The notes beneath the pieces are model-generated. The model was not told the origin of the DNA and searched no databases. It worked only from the letters and a program-made list of their open reading frames with translations. Source: Spirosoma arboris (GTDB taxonomy: Bacteria > Bacteroidota > Bacteroidia > Cytophagales > Spirosomataceae). From it: a stretch of DNA of 64,000 bases. Location: the NCBI RefSeq assembly GCF_009754945.1, contig NZ_WPIN01000005.1:186001-250000 (forward strand), in the 5' to 3' direction. Of this stretch, positions 34,638 through 43,741 are shown one piece after another. The first letter of the stretch is position 1; each line of letters begins with the position of its first letter. The position numbers were made by a program, and so were the translations under genes.

Positions 34638-36101
34638 TTATATACGTTTTCGGTCGAAAAGCCAGACGACACGGGTAACAACGATGGCCAGATTCAGTAG
34701 GGCGATCAGGCCCAAACCCAGCACACCATCTGGTATCATCAGGAAAATACGTTCCCAATTTAACACACGACCGCTAATTGCTATAAGCAGCGAAGGAATA
34801 AGCAGGAACGTAATAAAAGGCAGCAATCGAACAAGTAAATAGAGCCACGACCGCCAGACAGGCCGCTGCTGATACGTTTGGACCCAGTGCTTAAGTCGAA
34901 AAAGTTGCCGAATGGTTAGCCCAATGAATAACAGCAAAATAAGTCCGACACAAATTGGCAAAACCCAATCGGGTAATGTTGGCAACTCCGGTTCCTGACC
35001 GGCCAGAATCTCGGCGACACCCCGGAGAAACGAATTGTAATCGACATACGGATTGAGGCCACTCTTGAAGAGCATCACAACGCCATAACCGTCCTTGGTG
35101 AGTAAAAGCTGTTCGGCGCTATAGGTCCACAAAATGCCGCTGTGGTAGAGACTCGAATCAGGCCGAAGAATCCAGCCCATACCGTAATGCATCGACGTTT
35201 TGGGCGGAGGGTTATGTGTCAACGTCAAGGATTGTTGACTTAGTAATTGCGTATTGCCAACACGCCCACGCGCTAGTTGCAGGCTAAGCCAGTGCGCCAT
35301 ATCGTTGACCGTAGAACGCATCCCGGCGGCTCCATCAATAAACCAGTCTGGTTCCTGAATAGCAATGGGTTTCCCCAGTACGAAAATATGCCCGTTGTCT
35401 ATTCGGTCAGCGCCAGTATAAAACGCCTTCGTAGCAGACACATCGTTTGTATGGGTCATCTGCAATGGCTCAAAAATATGCTTCTGCAAATAATTGGCGA
35501 AGGGCTCCTGGCTAACAGCTTCCACGATTTTGGCCAACAGTCGATAATTGGGGTTGTGATAATGAAACTGCCTGCCGGGCTCACTAACCAGTCGGGCCTG
35601 GTTAAATTGCGCAGTAGCTTCATCCAACGTAGCAGGCTGCTCGTGGAAGGCTAATTCGGGAAAACCTGTGTCGGCCAGTCCGCTGGTCTGGTGTAAAAGT
35701 TGTCGGATGGTTATCGACTTACCTCGTTTGTCTTCCGTTGCAAATGAAGGGATGTACTGAACAACAGGCGCATCGAGCGAAATCCGACCTGCATCAACTA
35801 ACTGCATAATCGCCATCGCCGTAAACGCTTTACTAAGTGAAGCAATGGCAAACGGTGTATGAGCGGTAACGGGCGTTTTAGCGCTAGTAACACCGTAGCC
35901 TTTCGACAGTAACACCCTATCGTTATGGACAATGGCAATGGCTAAGCCAGGAATACTGCTTTTAGCCATCCGCGTCTGAATGTAGTGATCTATTTTATCT
36001 GCTACAGATTGCGCATCAGTAGCCTGAATGGAAAGCGAAAAGCCAAAAAGAAGCGCTAAGGCAACTCGTATTAACAGTATCTTCTGCGTGAAACGGAGCA
36101 T
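34638..36101 (-). CDS. Beta-lactamase family serine hydrolase with C-terminal membrane helices
   Basis: 487 residues: signal peptide (1-30), class C beta-lactamase/DD-peptidase fold (about 35-375) and three hydrophobic helices (about 385-485). Catalytic motifs: SLSK with Ser88, YHN at 181-183, and HSG (YHSGILWTYS) near the end of the domain. Family members cleave D-amino acid peptides, esters or, less often, beta-lactams. The membrane tail suggests an anchored enzyme with the active site in the periplasm. First gene of a pair with the sialidase-fold gene. Confidence 0.88.
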   Translation of the reverse strand: MLRFTQKILLIRVALALLFGFSLSIQATDAQSVADKIDHYIQTRMAKSSIPGLAIAIVHNDRVLLSKGYGVTSAKTPVTAHTPFAIASLSKAFTAMAIMQLVDAGRISLDAPVVQYIPSFATEDKRGKSITIRQLLHQTSGLADTGFPELAFHEQPATLDEATAQFNQARLVSEPGRQFHYHNPNYRLLAKIVEAVSQEPFANYLQKHIFEPLQMTHTNDVSATKAFYTGADRIDNGHIFVLGKPIAIQEPDWFIDGAAGMRSTVNDMAHWLSLQLARGRVGNTQLLSQQSLTLTHNPPPKTSMHYGMGWILRPDSSLYHSGILWTYSAEQLLLTKDGYGVVMLFKSGLNPYVDYNSFLRGVAEILAGQEPELPTLPDWVLPICVGLILLLFIGLTIRQLFRLKHWVQTYQQRPVWRSWLYLLVRLLPFITFLLIPSLLIAISGRVLNWERIFLMIPDGVLGLGLIALLNLAIVVTRVVWLFDRKRI

Positions 36102-36174
36102 CGTATGGTTTGGATGGTCAACGTAGCAAAATTCCGGCGGATTGGAATGTCATCCATTTACATAGGTAAAGAAA

Positions 36175-36750
36175 TCAGGATTGTGACCATTTTTTGCGGA
36201 TACGGCTTAGTTGGGTAGGCGTAATACCCAAATACGATGCAATGTGGTACTGCGGAATTTGCTGTTCCAGTTCTGGGTACTTTTCCTGAAAAAGCCGATA
36301 CCGGCTTTCTGCATCCAATAGTACGATTTCGATTTCTTTCTGCTCTTTCTCAACAAAATACTGTTCGGCAAAGCGTCGGCCAACGCGTTCTAACTCAGGA
36401 TACGTATCATATAGAGCGGTGAACATCTGATAGTTAGCCTGAAGAAGTTCGCAGTCGGTTAATGCCTGTTGACTAATCTGATTCGGTTTGCCGGTAATCA
36501 ACGACGTATAGCCACCTACAATGGAAGGCGATACAAAGAAATGTTTATTGTATTCGGTACCCTGCGGATCGCGATAAAAACCGCGAATCACTCCCGATTG
36601 TACAAATGCAAACTGAGTGGCCAGTTGACCCTCTTCTATAAAATAATCGCCTTTTTCCAACCGAGTTTCGGTAAACAGAGGTTCTATTCGTTGCCACGTT
36701 AAATCGCTGATGGGCGAGAGCGTGTAAAGAAATTGCTTTAACGTGATCAA
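36175..36750 (-). CDS. Crp/Fnr family transcriptional regulator, first copy
   Basis: About 191 residues. Cyclic-nucleotide-binding-type beta roll (about 20-115; YFIEEGQLATQFAFVQSGVIRGFY) and a C-terminal winged helix (IASYLGITPTQLSRIRKKW). The recognition helix lacks the Arg-Glu pair that lets CRP read TGTGA. No ATG fits; TTG at 36750 (ITLKQFL) or TTG at 36765 are the candidates, and I took the shorter. Such proteins are common single-gene regulators in Bacteroidota. It is 73 bp upstream of the serine hydrolase operon, which may be its target. Confidence 0.86.
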   Translation of the reverse strand: MITLKQFLYTLSPISDLTWQRIEPLFTETRLEKGDYFIEEGQLATQFAFVQSGVIRGFYRDPQGTEYNKHFFVSPSIVGGYTSLITGKPNQISQQALTDCELLQANYQMFTALYDTYPELERVGRRFAEQYFVEKEQKEIEIVLLDAESRYRLFQEKYPELEQQIPQYHIASYLGITPTQLSRIRKKWSQS

Positions 36751-36891
36751 AGTTGTGCCAGGCAAGAATTGCGTTTTCTATAAGGTTGGATACTCATCGA
36801 CCGGGGAATTAATAGGGCATCAGGCTTAGGAGCATTACCGGCCAGTATTACTAGATGGCTTACTGTAAATCCTATAGTCAGTAGGTCTGAC

Positions 36892-37380
36892 TTATTGAAT
36901 GGAAAGCAGATCGATCTGGAAGACAAGAATCGAATTGGCAGGAATATCCCCCTGTTCCTGAGAACCATACGCTAGCGAAGGGGGCAAATACAGCGTAATG
37001 CGTCCACCGGGTGCAATTAGGGGAATGCCCTCCTGCCAACCCACAATCAGTTGATTGAGCCCAAAGCTGATGTCCTGCCCACTGTCAAAGCGGGTGCCAT
37101 TGGTTAAATGCCCATCATAATTAACGCTGACGTTGGAGCAGACAGTCGGTTTAGCCCCGCTCCCAGGCGTTTGAATGGTGTAATAGAAACCCCGCTTATC
37201 GGCAGTAGCCTTAATTCGGTTCGACTCAATGAACGCTTTGAGCCGGGCGATCTCCTCGTCGGGTGCCTTCGTGGTAACGGCTGTTGACTCGCAAGGAGCC
37301 TGGTTCGCAGACTGACAACTCGTTAAGAGCCATAGGCTGGCCAGCCCGATTATAATAGCCTTCGATAGGATTCTAGACAT
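36892..37380 (-). CDS. FKBP-type peptidyl-prolyl isomerase lipoprotein
   Basis: 162 residues. A lipoprotein signal peptide ends at LLTSC with Cys22. The FKBP domain occupies about 65-160 (VSVNYDGHLTNGTRFDSG, VGWQEGIPLIAPGGRITLYLPPSLAYG, LVFQIDLLSI). It helps proline isomerisation and folding of envelope proteins, anchored to a membrane on the periplasmic side. The active-site residues Tyr, Phe/Asp, Trp and Tyr of FKBPs are largely present. It stands alone between unrelated genes. Confidence 0.92.
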   Translation of the reverse strand: MSRILSKAIIIGLASLWLLTSCQSANQAPCESTAVTTKAPDEEIARLKAFIESNRIKATADKRGFYYTIQTPGSGAKPTVCSNVSVNYDGHLTNGTRFDSGQDISFGLNQLIVGWQEGIPLIAPGGRITLYLPPSLAYGSQEQGDIPANSILVFQIDLLSIQ

Positions 37381-37508
37381 AGCCGCAAGGTAGGGCTTTT
37401 CTCAAAGAAAACGACCACAGAAAAAGGACAGGGTACAGAATCGAATCGATTAAACACTTATGAATCAAACACTTCGGCTACCTATTACTCTTTATAGTTT
37501 TATTAATT

Positions 37509-37712
37509 TCATGCCTGAGCCATGAATAAATCCTTGATCAGGTGCAAGGTTTTAAGGCTGGACTCATTGCCATTTTTAGCCCCGTTCATAGCCAGATTTA
37601 TACAGTTTCGCAGATTCTTGGAGTTGCTCCAATGAGAATAGGGTTGGATTGACTGCGATACCATACCAGCACCATAAAAATCAAGTAGTTCGTCAAAATT
37701 GGGCCTAATCAT
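37509..37712 (-). CDS. Small protein of 67 residues, unknown
   Basis: Opens MIRPNFDELLDFYGAGMVSQS and ends HLIKDLFMAQA. Composition is ordinary for a soluble helical protein, with no signal or membrane segment. The surrounding 37400-37850 is AT-rich with no other gene. I do not recognise a family; support is the clean ATG and protein-like composition only. Confidence 0.4.
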   Translation of the reverse strand: MIRPNFDELLDFYGAGMVSQSIQPYSHWSNSKNLRNCINLAMNGAKNGNESSLKTLHLIKDLFMAQA

Positions 37713-37854
37713 TAATAGTAAACTAGTTTAGATATTGATCAGTATTAAAATTGCTAATGTTTCCTCTACTCAATTAACCAATACTATTTAGACTTAAAAA
37801 CTATAAAATGGTAACAAAAAAAAAATAAACAGACAAAAAACGTATGCTCATGGA

Positions 37855-38649
37855 CTAGCTGTTTGATTTTTTCAGCTGAGTTGGGGGATGCCCAAATAAC
37901 TTTTTGAATGAATAGGAAAAATGGGAGAAGTCTTCAAAACCTAAGTCAAGATAGATGTCTGAAGGTTTCTTTTGTTCTTTTTCAATAAGAAAATAAGCTT
38001 CTTCAAGCCGCTTTTGCACTAGCCAATGGCTTGGTGTTGCCTTAAAAATCTTCTCAAAATCCCGTTTAAACGCCGATAGGCTACGTCCTGTCAAGTAGGC
38101 AAATCGCTCTATACTAACATTGAACCTGAAATTGCGGTGCATGAATTCTTCCAGATCTATTTTTTCAGGATTGCTGAAATCGAATAATATATTAGCCAGT
38201 TCGGGATTCGCTTTCAGTAGGATGAGAAGTAGTTCATTCCGCTTAACATCCAGAAACTGTTCATCGATAGTGCCCTGATCGGTAAAGTAAGGCGCTAGCG
38301 AAGTGATAAAGTTTTCAATTAACGGATTCCTGGCCAAAGGGATAAATGCATCGGTCCGTTTCTCCTTTTTTATTGAGTAGGTATGCGTGTCGAAAAAAAA
38401 CTTCAGGAAATCCTGCCCAAAGAGGATAACAATTTTTTTAAACACGCCATTATCAGGCAGCTTGCTGTATTTGGCCAGACGGTTTCTTCTGGTTAGTACA
38501 CATTCTCCCGCCTGTAGTTTGTATTTTTTTTGTCCATCATAACCTTCCATCGATCCAGATACTACGTATAAGAAGGAATGGTTGGGTATAAATTGTTCTT
38601 TCGAAAAGGAGGGACTTACATAGCAAGCCGATATAGTCGTTTCGTTCAT
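37855..38649 (-). CDS. AraC family transcriptional regulator
   Basis: 264 residues. The N-terminal half is a cupin-like sensor (HSFLYVVSGSMEGYDGQKKYKLQAGECVLTRRN, about 23-57); the C-terminal AraC helix-turn-helix spans about 165-260 (RFAYLTGRSLSAFKRDFEKIFKATPSHW, GFEDFSHFSYSFKKLFGHPPTQ). It resembles the short-sensor AraC regulators that often control SDR and efflux genes. It is the last gene of a three-gene minus-strand unit with two NAD-binding proteins (gaps 15 bp and an 11-bp overlap), so it likely responds to a metabolite they handle. Confidence 0.92.
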   Translation of the reverse strand: MNETTISACYVSPSFSKEQFIPNHSFLYVVSGSMEGYDGQKKYKLQAGECVLTRRNRLAKYSKLPDNGVFKKIVILFGQDFLKFFFDTHTYSIKKEKRTDAFIPLARNPLIENFITSLAPYFTDQGTIDEQFLDVKRNELLLILLKANPELANILFDFSNPEKIDLEEFMHRNFRFNVSIERFAYLTGRSLSAFKRDFEKIFKATPSHWLVQKRLEEAYFLIEKEQKKPSDIYLDLGFEDFSHFSYSFKKLFGHPPTQLKKSNS

Positions 38650-38664
38650 GTGATTTTAGGTTGG

Positions 38665-39327
38665 TTACTGTCTTGCTAATACCTGAATGTCTTTGACTTC
38701 AAGAATTTGTTTGGAATAGCCCTTCAGAACACTATTAATCATAGCCTGCCCAACTTCGCGCATTGTGCAAGCCCACTTAGGAAACAAGACAAGCCATACC
38801 GGATAGAGCCGTGCGAAGACTTTGTAAATCGTGGTTACATTCTTCTGCCCAGCCATTGGTTTCATAAACCCAGGTCTGAAATTGTACACGTTTTTAAATG
38901 GTAGCCGCATCAATGCATTTTCAGTCCTGCCTTTTACGCGAGCCCACATCACGCTTCCTGTCTCTGAACTGTCCGTCCGATTGCCGGATACGAAGTTAAA
39001 GATCATATTGGGGTTTATTGCTGCCAGTTTTTCCGCAAACGGTACGACAACATCATACGTCTTTTTGGTAAATTCTTCTTCCGAAACACCAACCGAACTA
39101 ACGCCTGCGCAATAAAAACACGCATCATAGCCTGTCAACTGCTCTGAAAAGGCAGTTAAGTCCGAAAAATCGGGAACAAGCAACTCTTGTAATTTGGGGT
39201 GTTTCAATGGGCTATGTCGCCGGTTAACCATGAGCACCTGTTTTACATCAGCGTGTTCCAGGCACGTCAAGATCACACCCTCGCCAACTAAACCGGTTGC
39301 CCCCGTAACAATTACCTTAATTTCCAT
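38665..39327 (-). CDS. NAD(P)-binding atypical SDR, NmrA/HTATIP2-like
   Basis: 220 residues with the Rossmann motif VIVTGATGLVGEGV at the start and the family stretches YDACFYCAGVSSVGVSEEEF, FNFVSGNRTDSSETG and WARVKGRTENAL. It is a distant paralogue of the protein at 27156-27806. No classical YxxxK motif. Its start overlaps the upstream SDR gene by 11 bp, indicating translational coupling. The reaction is unknown. Confidence 0.86.
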   Translation of the reverse strand: MEIKVIVTGATGLVGEGVILTCLEHADVKQVLMVNRRHSPLKHPKLQELLVPDFSDLTAFSEQLTGYDACFYCAGVSSVGVSEEEFTKKTYDVVVPFAEKLAAINPNMIFNFVSGNRTDSSETGSVMWARVKGRTENALMRLPFKNVYNFRPGFMKPMAGQKNVTTIYKVFARLYPVWLVLFPKWACTMREVGQAMINSVLKGYSKQILEVKDIQVLARQ

Positions 39328-40375
39328 TAGCGTGTGTTTTTACCAATCCAAAACGCAGTAAACTTTCCGCTGTATCGACAATGGCCTCTTCATTAGAACG
39401 AGGGGACCAACCCAATAAGCGCTTCGCTTTTTCGCCACTCGCATCCATATATTGACCAAGCATGGGAATGAGCATTTTTAACGTGGGATTTCTTAAGGCT
39501 ACAATACGTAGTAACCAGTTTGGAATTTCTCTTGCTGGCACTCTTTGGGCCCAAGCACCCAGTCGCCGTCTCAATACGTTCGCAATGTCTAATAATGTCA
39601 GGCTGGCACCCGAAACAGCCAGAAATCGTTCGCCATTGGCGGCAGGATGCGTCATGGCCAAGAGATGCAAACTAGCTACATCCCGAACATCGATATAACA
39701 GGAGCTGATTTTAGGACAGGCTGCTATTTCGCCGTTCAGCATTCGTTTCGTTAGTTGAATGGAATGCGAAAAATCGGGGCCTAAAACAGGCCCTAAAACG
39801 CCTACGGGATTGACTGCGGCAAGCTCTAATCCGTTGCCTTCTTTAGCGATAAAATCCCAGGCAGCTCGTTCGGCTAACGTTTTTGATTTCTGGTAAGCGG
39901 GTGTACTGTCATCCAAAATAGACCAATCCGTTTCGGTAAAAGGGGTAGTCCGGTGTTTATGGCCAATCCCGATGGCCCCGAATGCAGAGGTTAATACAAC
40001 CCGTTTCACGTTGGCATCCCTCGCGGCTCGAAGTACACGTAATACACCCTCACGGGCAGGAATAATGAGTTCGTCCTCGTGTTTGTAGTCATTAAGTGGT
40101 GTTGGAGAAGCGATGTGTAAGACATATTCACAGCCCGCTACTGCTTCTGCCCAGCCAGCATCGGCGCCAAGGTCGGCGGTTACAAACGACAAATTTTGGC
40201 CTGCATCAACGCCACCTTCTTTAAGCATAGCACGAACTTCGTCTTCACGCTTCAGGGAGCGCAACGTTGCCCGTATTCGATACCCGGCGTTTAGCAACTG
40301 GATCATACAATGTACGGCAATAAATCCTGAACCGCCTGTTACGAGTACTGTTTTGTCTACAGTTGATTTTTTCAT
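39317..40375 (-). CDS. Extended SDR, dihydroflavonol-4-reductase-like
   Basis: 352 residues. NAD(P) motif TGGSGFIAVHC (residues 13-23), the HIASPTP stretch, catalytic YQKSK and the PVGVLGPVLGPDFS substrate loop are those of the dihydroflavonol/cinnamoyl-CoA reductase-like SDR group; bacterial members reduce aldehydes and ketones. First gene of the unit with the NmrA-like protein and the AraC regulator. Upstream, 22-bp direct repeats separate it from a divergent AraC gene, which probably controls it. Confidence 0.9.
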   Translation of the reverse strand: MKKSTVDKTVLVTGGSGFIAVHCMIQLLNAGYRIRATLRSLKREDEVRAMLKEGGVDAGQNLSFVTADLGADAGWAEAVAGCEYVLHIASPTPLNDYKHEDELIIPAREGVLRVLRAARDANVKRVVLTSAFGAIGIGHKHRTTPFTETDWSILDDSTPAYQKSKTLAERAAWDFIAKEGNGLELAAVNPVGVLGPVLGPDFSHSIQLTKRMLNGEIAACPKISSCYIDVRDVASLHLLAMTHPAANGERFLAVSGASLTLLDIANVLRRRLGAWAQRVPAREIPNWLLRIVALRNPTLKMLIPMLGQYMDASGEKAKRLLGWSPRSNEEAIVDTAESLLRFGLVKTHANGN

Positions 40376-40422
40376 TTCTCATTGAATTTAGACGACAAAG
40401 TTCCGCCCTGGCGGTGTAAACC

Positions 40423-40466
40423 ATTGTGTTGAAAAGTCCAATGAATTGTGTTGTAAAGTTCAAATG
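40423..40466. promoter_or_regulatory. 22-bp tandem direct repeat, probable AraC operator
   Basis: ATTGTGTTGAAAAGTCCAA at 40423-40441 recurs as ATTGTGTTGTAAAGTTCAA at 40445-40463; 17 of 19 bases match and the period is 22 bp, two helical turns. It lies between the divergent SDR operon (start 40375) and the AraC gene (start 40574). Direct repeats at this period are the usual AraC binding layout. Confidence 0.6.
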
Positions 40467-40573
40467 AGAACAGTATTAATTTCTGCTATTTTTAACTTGA
40501 CTGGCTGAGTAATGTCTCACTAACTCCTTCTTTGGTTTCAGCCGATAATTCGAATAATTCGTACTTTTCTGGA

Positions 40574-41410
40574 ATGAGTATCGTCGAATTTTTACCGGGC
40601 GCCGACTGGCGTGAACATATCGCTGCCTATTGGGTGCGAAAAACGGAGCCGGATACAGGACCTTCCGGCAGACGGGTCTATGCCGATGGTTGCGCCGACC
40701 TAATTTGCAATGCAGGGGAAAATACCGCCTATTTTTATCCGATGGCCCGCAGGCATAAAGTTATTCCTTTATACCCAGGACGATTATACCTTGGCGGAAC
40801 GATGACGGCTTATGGGGTACTCAGGAGCGATGCGGGGTGCTTGTTGACAGGCATTCGCTTTTGGCCAGGCGGATTTTATGCCCTGTTCTCGCAAACCATG
40901 CAGGTGGCGGTCGATTCGCTCATTGAATTTCCCGAAGGAGAACTGTGCACGCTGATGCGACATCCGGAGAATTTGGCTACAAGACTGGATCGATGGTTGG
41001 GCGATCGGTCAGCACCCGGCGCGTTGCGGAACACAGGTGGATATGATTTCGCGTTTCTCCGAAAACGAATGTATGATTCGGGAGGTCAGACGTCGGTAGA
41101 AGCGTTGGCAGAGGACATGCACGTAAGCAACCGAACGCTGGAGCGCATTTTCAAAAAAAACGTCGGTATTCCACCTAAGGAATTCCTGCGGATCGTTCGT
41201 TTCCAGGAGGTGTTGAGCCGTTTGCGGAAGGCATCAGGCAAACATGACTTACCGGAGGCATCCAGGGAAAGCCTCTTACACATCGCCTACGATCTGGGCT
41301 ATTTTGACCACGCTCACCTCACCCATGAGGTTAAAAAATATGCGGGTATTCTTCCTTCTGAATTGTCGCATTTTTACAAAACAGGACTATCTGGCGGTCA
41401 GTACTTTTGA
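40574..41410 (+). CDS. AraC family regulator with DUF6597-like N-terminal domain
   Basis: 278 residues from the ATG at 40574; an earlier TTG at 40532 would add 14 residues outside the domain. The N-terminal half (FLPGADWREHIAAYWVRK, DGCADLICNAG, TGIRFWPGGFYALF) matches the DUF6597 type fused to AraC regulators; the helix-turn-helix lies at about 180-270 (MHVSNRTLERIFKKNVGIPPKEFLRIVRF, YFDHAHLTHEVKKYAG). It is divergent from the SDR operon with direct repeats between them, and 12 bp before a small membrane protein gene that is probably co-transcribed. Confidence 0.9.
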   Translation: MSIVEFLPGADWREHIAAYWVRKTEPDTGPSGRRVYADGCADLICNAGENTAYFYPMARRHKVIPLYPGRLYLGGTMTAYGVLRSDAGCLLTGIRFWPGGFYALFSQTMQVAVDSLIEFPEGELCTLMRHPENLATRLDRWLGDRSAPGALRNTGGYDFAFLRKRMYDSGGQTSVEALAEDMHVSNRTLERIFKKNVGIPPKEFLRIVRFQEVLSRLRKASGKHDLPEASRESLLHIAYDLGYFDHAHLTHEVKKYAGILPSELSHFYKTGLSGGQYF

Positions 41411-41422
41411 CCTAAAAAATAT

Positions 41423-41869
41423 ATGGTTATTCTTGTTACAGGGCTGATCGCTGGCAGCCTGGATTTTGGCGCAGCTTTGCTGCTCTTTGTTTCCCTGAGT
41501 AAGCAAAAGCCTTCGCTCTTGTTGAGATATATTACCAGTGCTGCTTTGGGGCCCAGGGCATTCAGTGGAGGCTCTGGAATGGTGCTTCTGGGTCTCTGCT
41601 TCCATTACCTCATTGCATTATGGTGGACTGCCCTGTATTTTGCTGTTTTTCCACGGTTGTTTCCGTGTGGCACGGCTGTTCTTACCAATGCGGTCGTATA
41701 CGGGATGTTTGTCTGGGTGATCATGAACCTTGTGATCCTTCCGCTTTCAAAGGCTGAACCCAGGCCGTTTTCGCCCTTAATGGCAATGATCAACATCTTC
41801 ATCCTGATCATTGCCATCGGATTGCCCTGTGCCTATGCAGCCAAACTTTATCCATTGTCTGGGCTTTAA
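41423..41869 (+). CDS. Small membrane protein (YagU/DUF1440-like), paralogue B
   Basis: 148 residues, four hydrophobic segments. MVLLGLCFHYLIALWW and YGMFVWVIMNLVILPLS correspond to stretches in the protein at 16188-16676, so the two are paralogues. It is in a unit with the AraC gene. Function unknown; the genomic setting suggests a membrane protein induced along with the regulator. Confidence 0.75.
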   Translation: MVILVTGLIAGSLDFGAALLLFVSLSKQKPSLLLRYITSAALGPRAFSGGSGMVLLGLCFHYLIALWWTALYFAVFPRLFPCGTAVLTNAVVYGMFVWVIMNLVILPLSKAEPRPFSPLMAMINIFILIIAIGLPCAYAAKLYPLSGL

Positions 41870-41917
41870 GATCCATTACAGTTAATTGGAATTTCCAGCT
41901 CCATCATCTTTCCAAAA

Positions 41918-41970
41918 TGTGACGTACATCACAAAATTGAAGCCCTTCTTTCAATGTGATGTACGTCACA
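41918..41970. promoter_or_regulatory. Two CRP-type sites in inverted orientation
   Basis: TGTGACGTACATCACA at 41918-41933 and its exact reverse complement TGTGATGTACGTCACA at 41955-41970, centres 37 bp apart, upstream of the SDR at 42087. Each fits TGTGA-N6-TCACA, the CRP consensus. As RNA the pair can also form a hairpin of at least 16 bp with inner TTGAA pairing, so it could also be the end of the previous transcript. Confidence 0.6.
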
Positions 41971-42086
41971 CAATCGCCCCGGTTTCCCATTCCACTTTTG
42001 TGTCGTAATCGAAACGATGGCAACGCATTAATAAATCAGGACGCCATTGTTCGAACCATCTTCTAACGACAGAAAATCACAAAACA

Positions 42087-42905
42087 ATGGCAAAGACAAT
42101 TTTCATTACAGGCGCTTCAAAGGGATTTGGTAAAATCTGGGCTAAAGCTTTTTTAGAACGTGGCGATAACGTAATAGCTACCGCACGGAATCTCGATAAT
42201 CTGGACGATTTGGTTCAGAAATACGGCGAACGTGTTTTCCCGATTCAATTGGATGTAAACGATCGTGATGCAATTTTCGCGGCTGTACAGAAAGGGAAAG
42301 ATTACTTCGGCAGGATCGACGTATTGATCAACAATGCGGGTTTTGGTCTGTTTGGCGCGGTTGAAGAAACCACCGAAAAACAAGCTCGTGATCAGATGGA
42401 AACGAATTTCTTCGGCCTGTTATGGGTAACTCAGGCTATCATTCCTATCATGCGTGAGCAGAAAAGTGGGCACATTATTCAGTTATCGAGTGTCTTGGGT
42501 GTGGTGACGTTCCCAACGCTCGGTTTATATAACGCGTCGAAATTCGCCGTAGAAGGGTTGACCGAATCGCTGGTACAGGAAGTAGCTCCGTTCGGTATCA
42601 AGGTGTCCATGCTTGAACCAAACGCGTTCTCCACTGACTGGGGTGGTTCATCGGCTGTGCATACAGAATCGAACCCGCTTTATGAAAAAGTAAAAGCGGA
42701 CCTGTTCGCCAGCTTCACACCCGATTTCTTTGGTGATCCGACAACAACAACCGCTGCTGTTTTGAAACTGGTCGATAGCGAAAATCCACCTTTACGCCTA
42801 TTCCTGGGCAAAATAGCCTATCCTGCTGTGAAGCAAAACTATGAAGCGCGCTGGGCTGAGTGGAATGAATGGAAACAGGTTTCAGACGAAGCACACGGAT
42901 TCTAA
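42087..42905 (+). CDS. Short-chain dehydrogenase/reductase
   Basis: 272 residues. NAD(P) motif GASKGFG (9-15), NNAG (82-85), and catalytic Ser134/135, Tyr148 and Lys152 (YNASK). C-terminal PNAFSTDWGGSS is typical of the SDR group near retinol dehydrogenase-like oxidoreductases. It probably acts on a small carbonyl compound. The lyase gene follows after 10 bp, so the two form an operon driven from the region holding the CRP-type sites. Confidence 0.92.
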   Translation: MAKTIFITGASKGFGKIWAKAFLERGDNVIATARNLDNLDDLVQKYGERVFPIQLDVNDRDAIFAAVQKGKDYFGRIDVLINNAGFGLFGAVEETTEKQARDQMETNFFGLLWVTQAIIPIMREQKSGHIIQLSSVLGVVTFPTLGLYNASKFAVEGLTESLVQEVAPFGIKVSMLEPNAFSTDWGGSSAVHTESNPLYEKVKADLFASFTPDFFGDPTTTTAAVLKLVDSENPPLRLFLGKIAYPAVKQNYEARWAEWNEWKQVSDEAHGF

Positions 42906-42915
42906 AAAGACGATC

Positions 42916-43722
42916 ATGAATACAGTTGACAAATTTATCAGCCTGCACCGGCAAGCGAAACCGCTCATATTACCCAATGCATGGGACGCGGCCAGCGCAA
43001 AAGTCATCGAAGCTTCCGGAGCACTGGCCATCGCGACAACAAGCGCCGGAGTGGCCTGGTCGTTGGGGTATCCCGACGGCTATAAGATGAGCGCAATCTT
43101 AAACGCACAGGTAGCTCAACACATAGCACGTGTCATTAACATACCGCTTTCCGTCGATTTTGAAAATGGCTATAGTGATGATCCGTCAGTCGTAGCAGAA
43201 AATGTCAAGCTGCTGCTCGACGCCGGTGTTGCCGGGATTAATATCGAAGATGGACTGGACAGTCCGGATCTGCTGGCGAGAAAGATTGAAGCGATACGAC
43301 GTACTGCTGAACGCTATGGCTCGAACTTGTATATCAATGTCAGAACCGACGTCTACCTAGCATCGCTCGTACCTGCTGGCGATCGCGTTCGGGAAACAAT
43401 CAAACGGGAAAAACAATATGCGGCTGCTGGGGCCAGCGGTTTATTCGTGCCGGTTATTACGAATGGAGAAGAGATCGCCCGGATCGCAGAAAACACTACT
43501 TTACCCTTAAATGTGATGGCTATGCCCGGTTTACCTAAAGCGGACAGGCTCGCCGATTTAGGGGTAAAACGATTAAGCGCAGGTACTGGCGTATCTCAAA
43601 TTATCTGGCAGACTGTAGCCCGCGTCGCCAACGCATTTTTGGCCAATGGCGATTCCGCCGTTTTTGCTGAGGACTCTATGCCTATTGGTAAACTTCAGGG
43701 GTTGTTTTGGGATGGGGAATAA
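42916..43722 (+). CDS. Isocitrate lyase/PEP mutase family protein
   Basis: 268 residues from the ATG at 42916; an in-frame ATG inside the previous gene is unlikely. Barrel features: LPNAWDAASAKVIEASGALAIATTSAGVAW split at the start, SVDFENGYSDD (metal-binding acidic residues), GINIEDG, and INVRTDVYL. These are the marks of the PEP mutase/methylisocitrate lyase superfamily, which makes or breaks C-C or P-C bonds next to a carboxylate. It lacks the KKCGH-type loop of true isocitrate lyases. Substrate unknown. Confidence 0.88.
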   Translation: MNTVDKFISLHRQAKPLILPNAWDAASAKVIEASGALAIATTSAGVAWSLGYPDGYKMSAILNAQVAQHIARVINIPLSVDFENGYSDDPSVVAENVKLLLDAGVAGINIEDGLDSPDLLARKIEAIRRTAERYGSNLYINVRTDVYLASLVPAGDRVRETIKREKQYAAAGASGLFVPVITNGEEIARIAENTTLPLNVMAMPGLPKADRLADLGVKRLSAGTGVSQIIWQTVARVANAFLANGDSAVFAEDSMPIGKLQGLFWDGE

Positions 43723-43741
43723 TCTGAATTATGGATAATTA

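Noticed and set aside
34621..34758. Longer N-terminus for the sialidase-fold protein
   Set aside because: The extension overlaps the coding end of the serine hydrolase and precedes a clear signal peptide starting at 34620.
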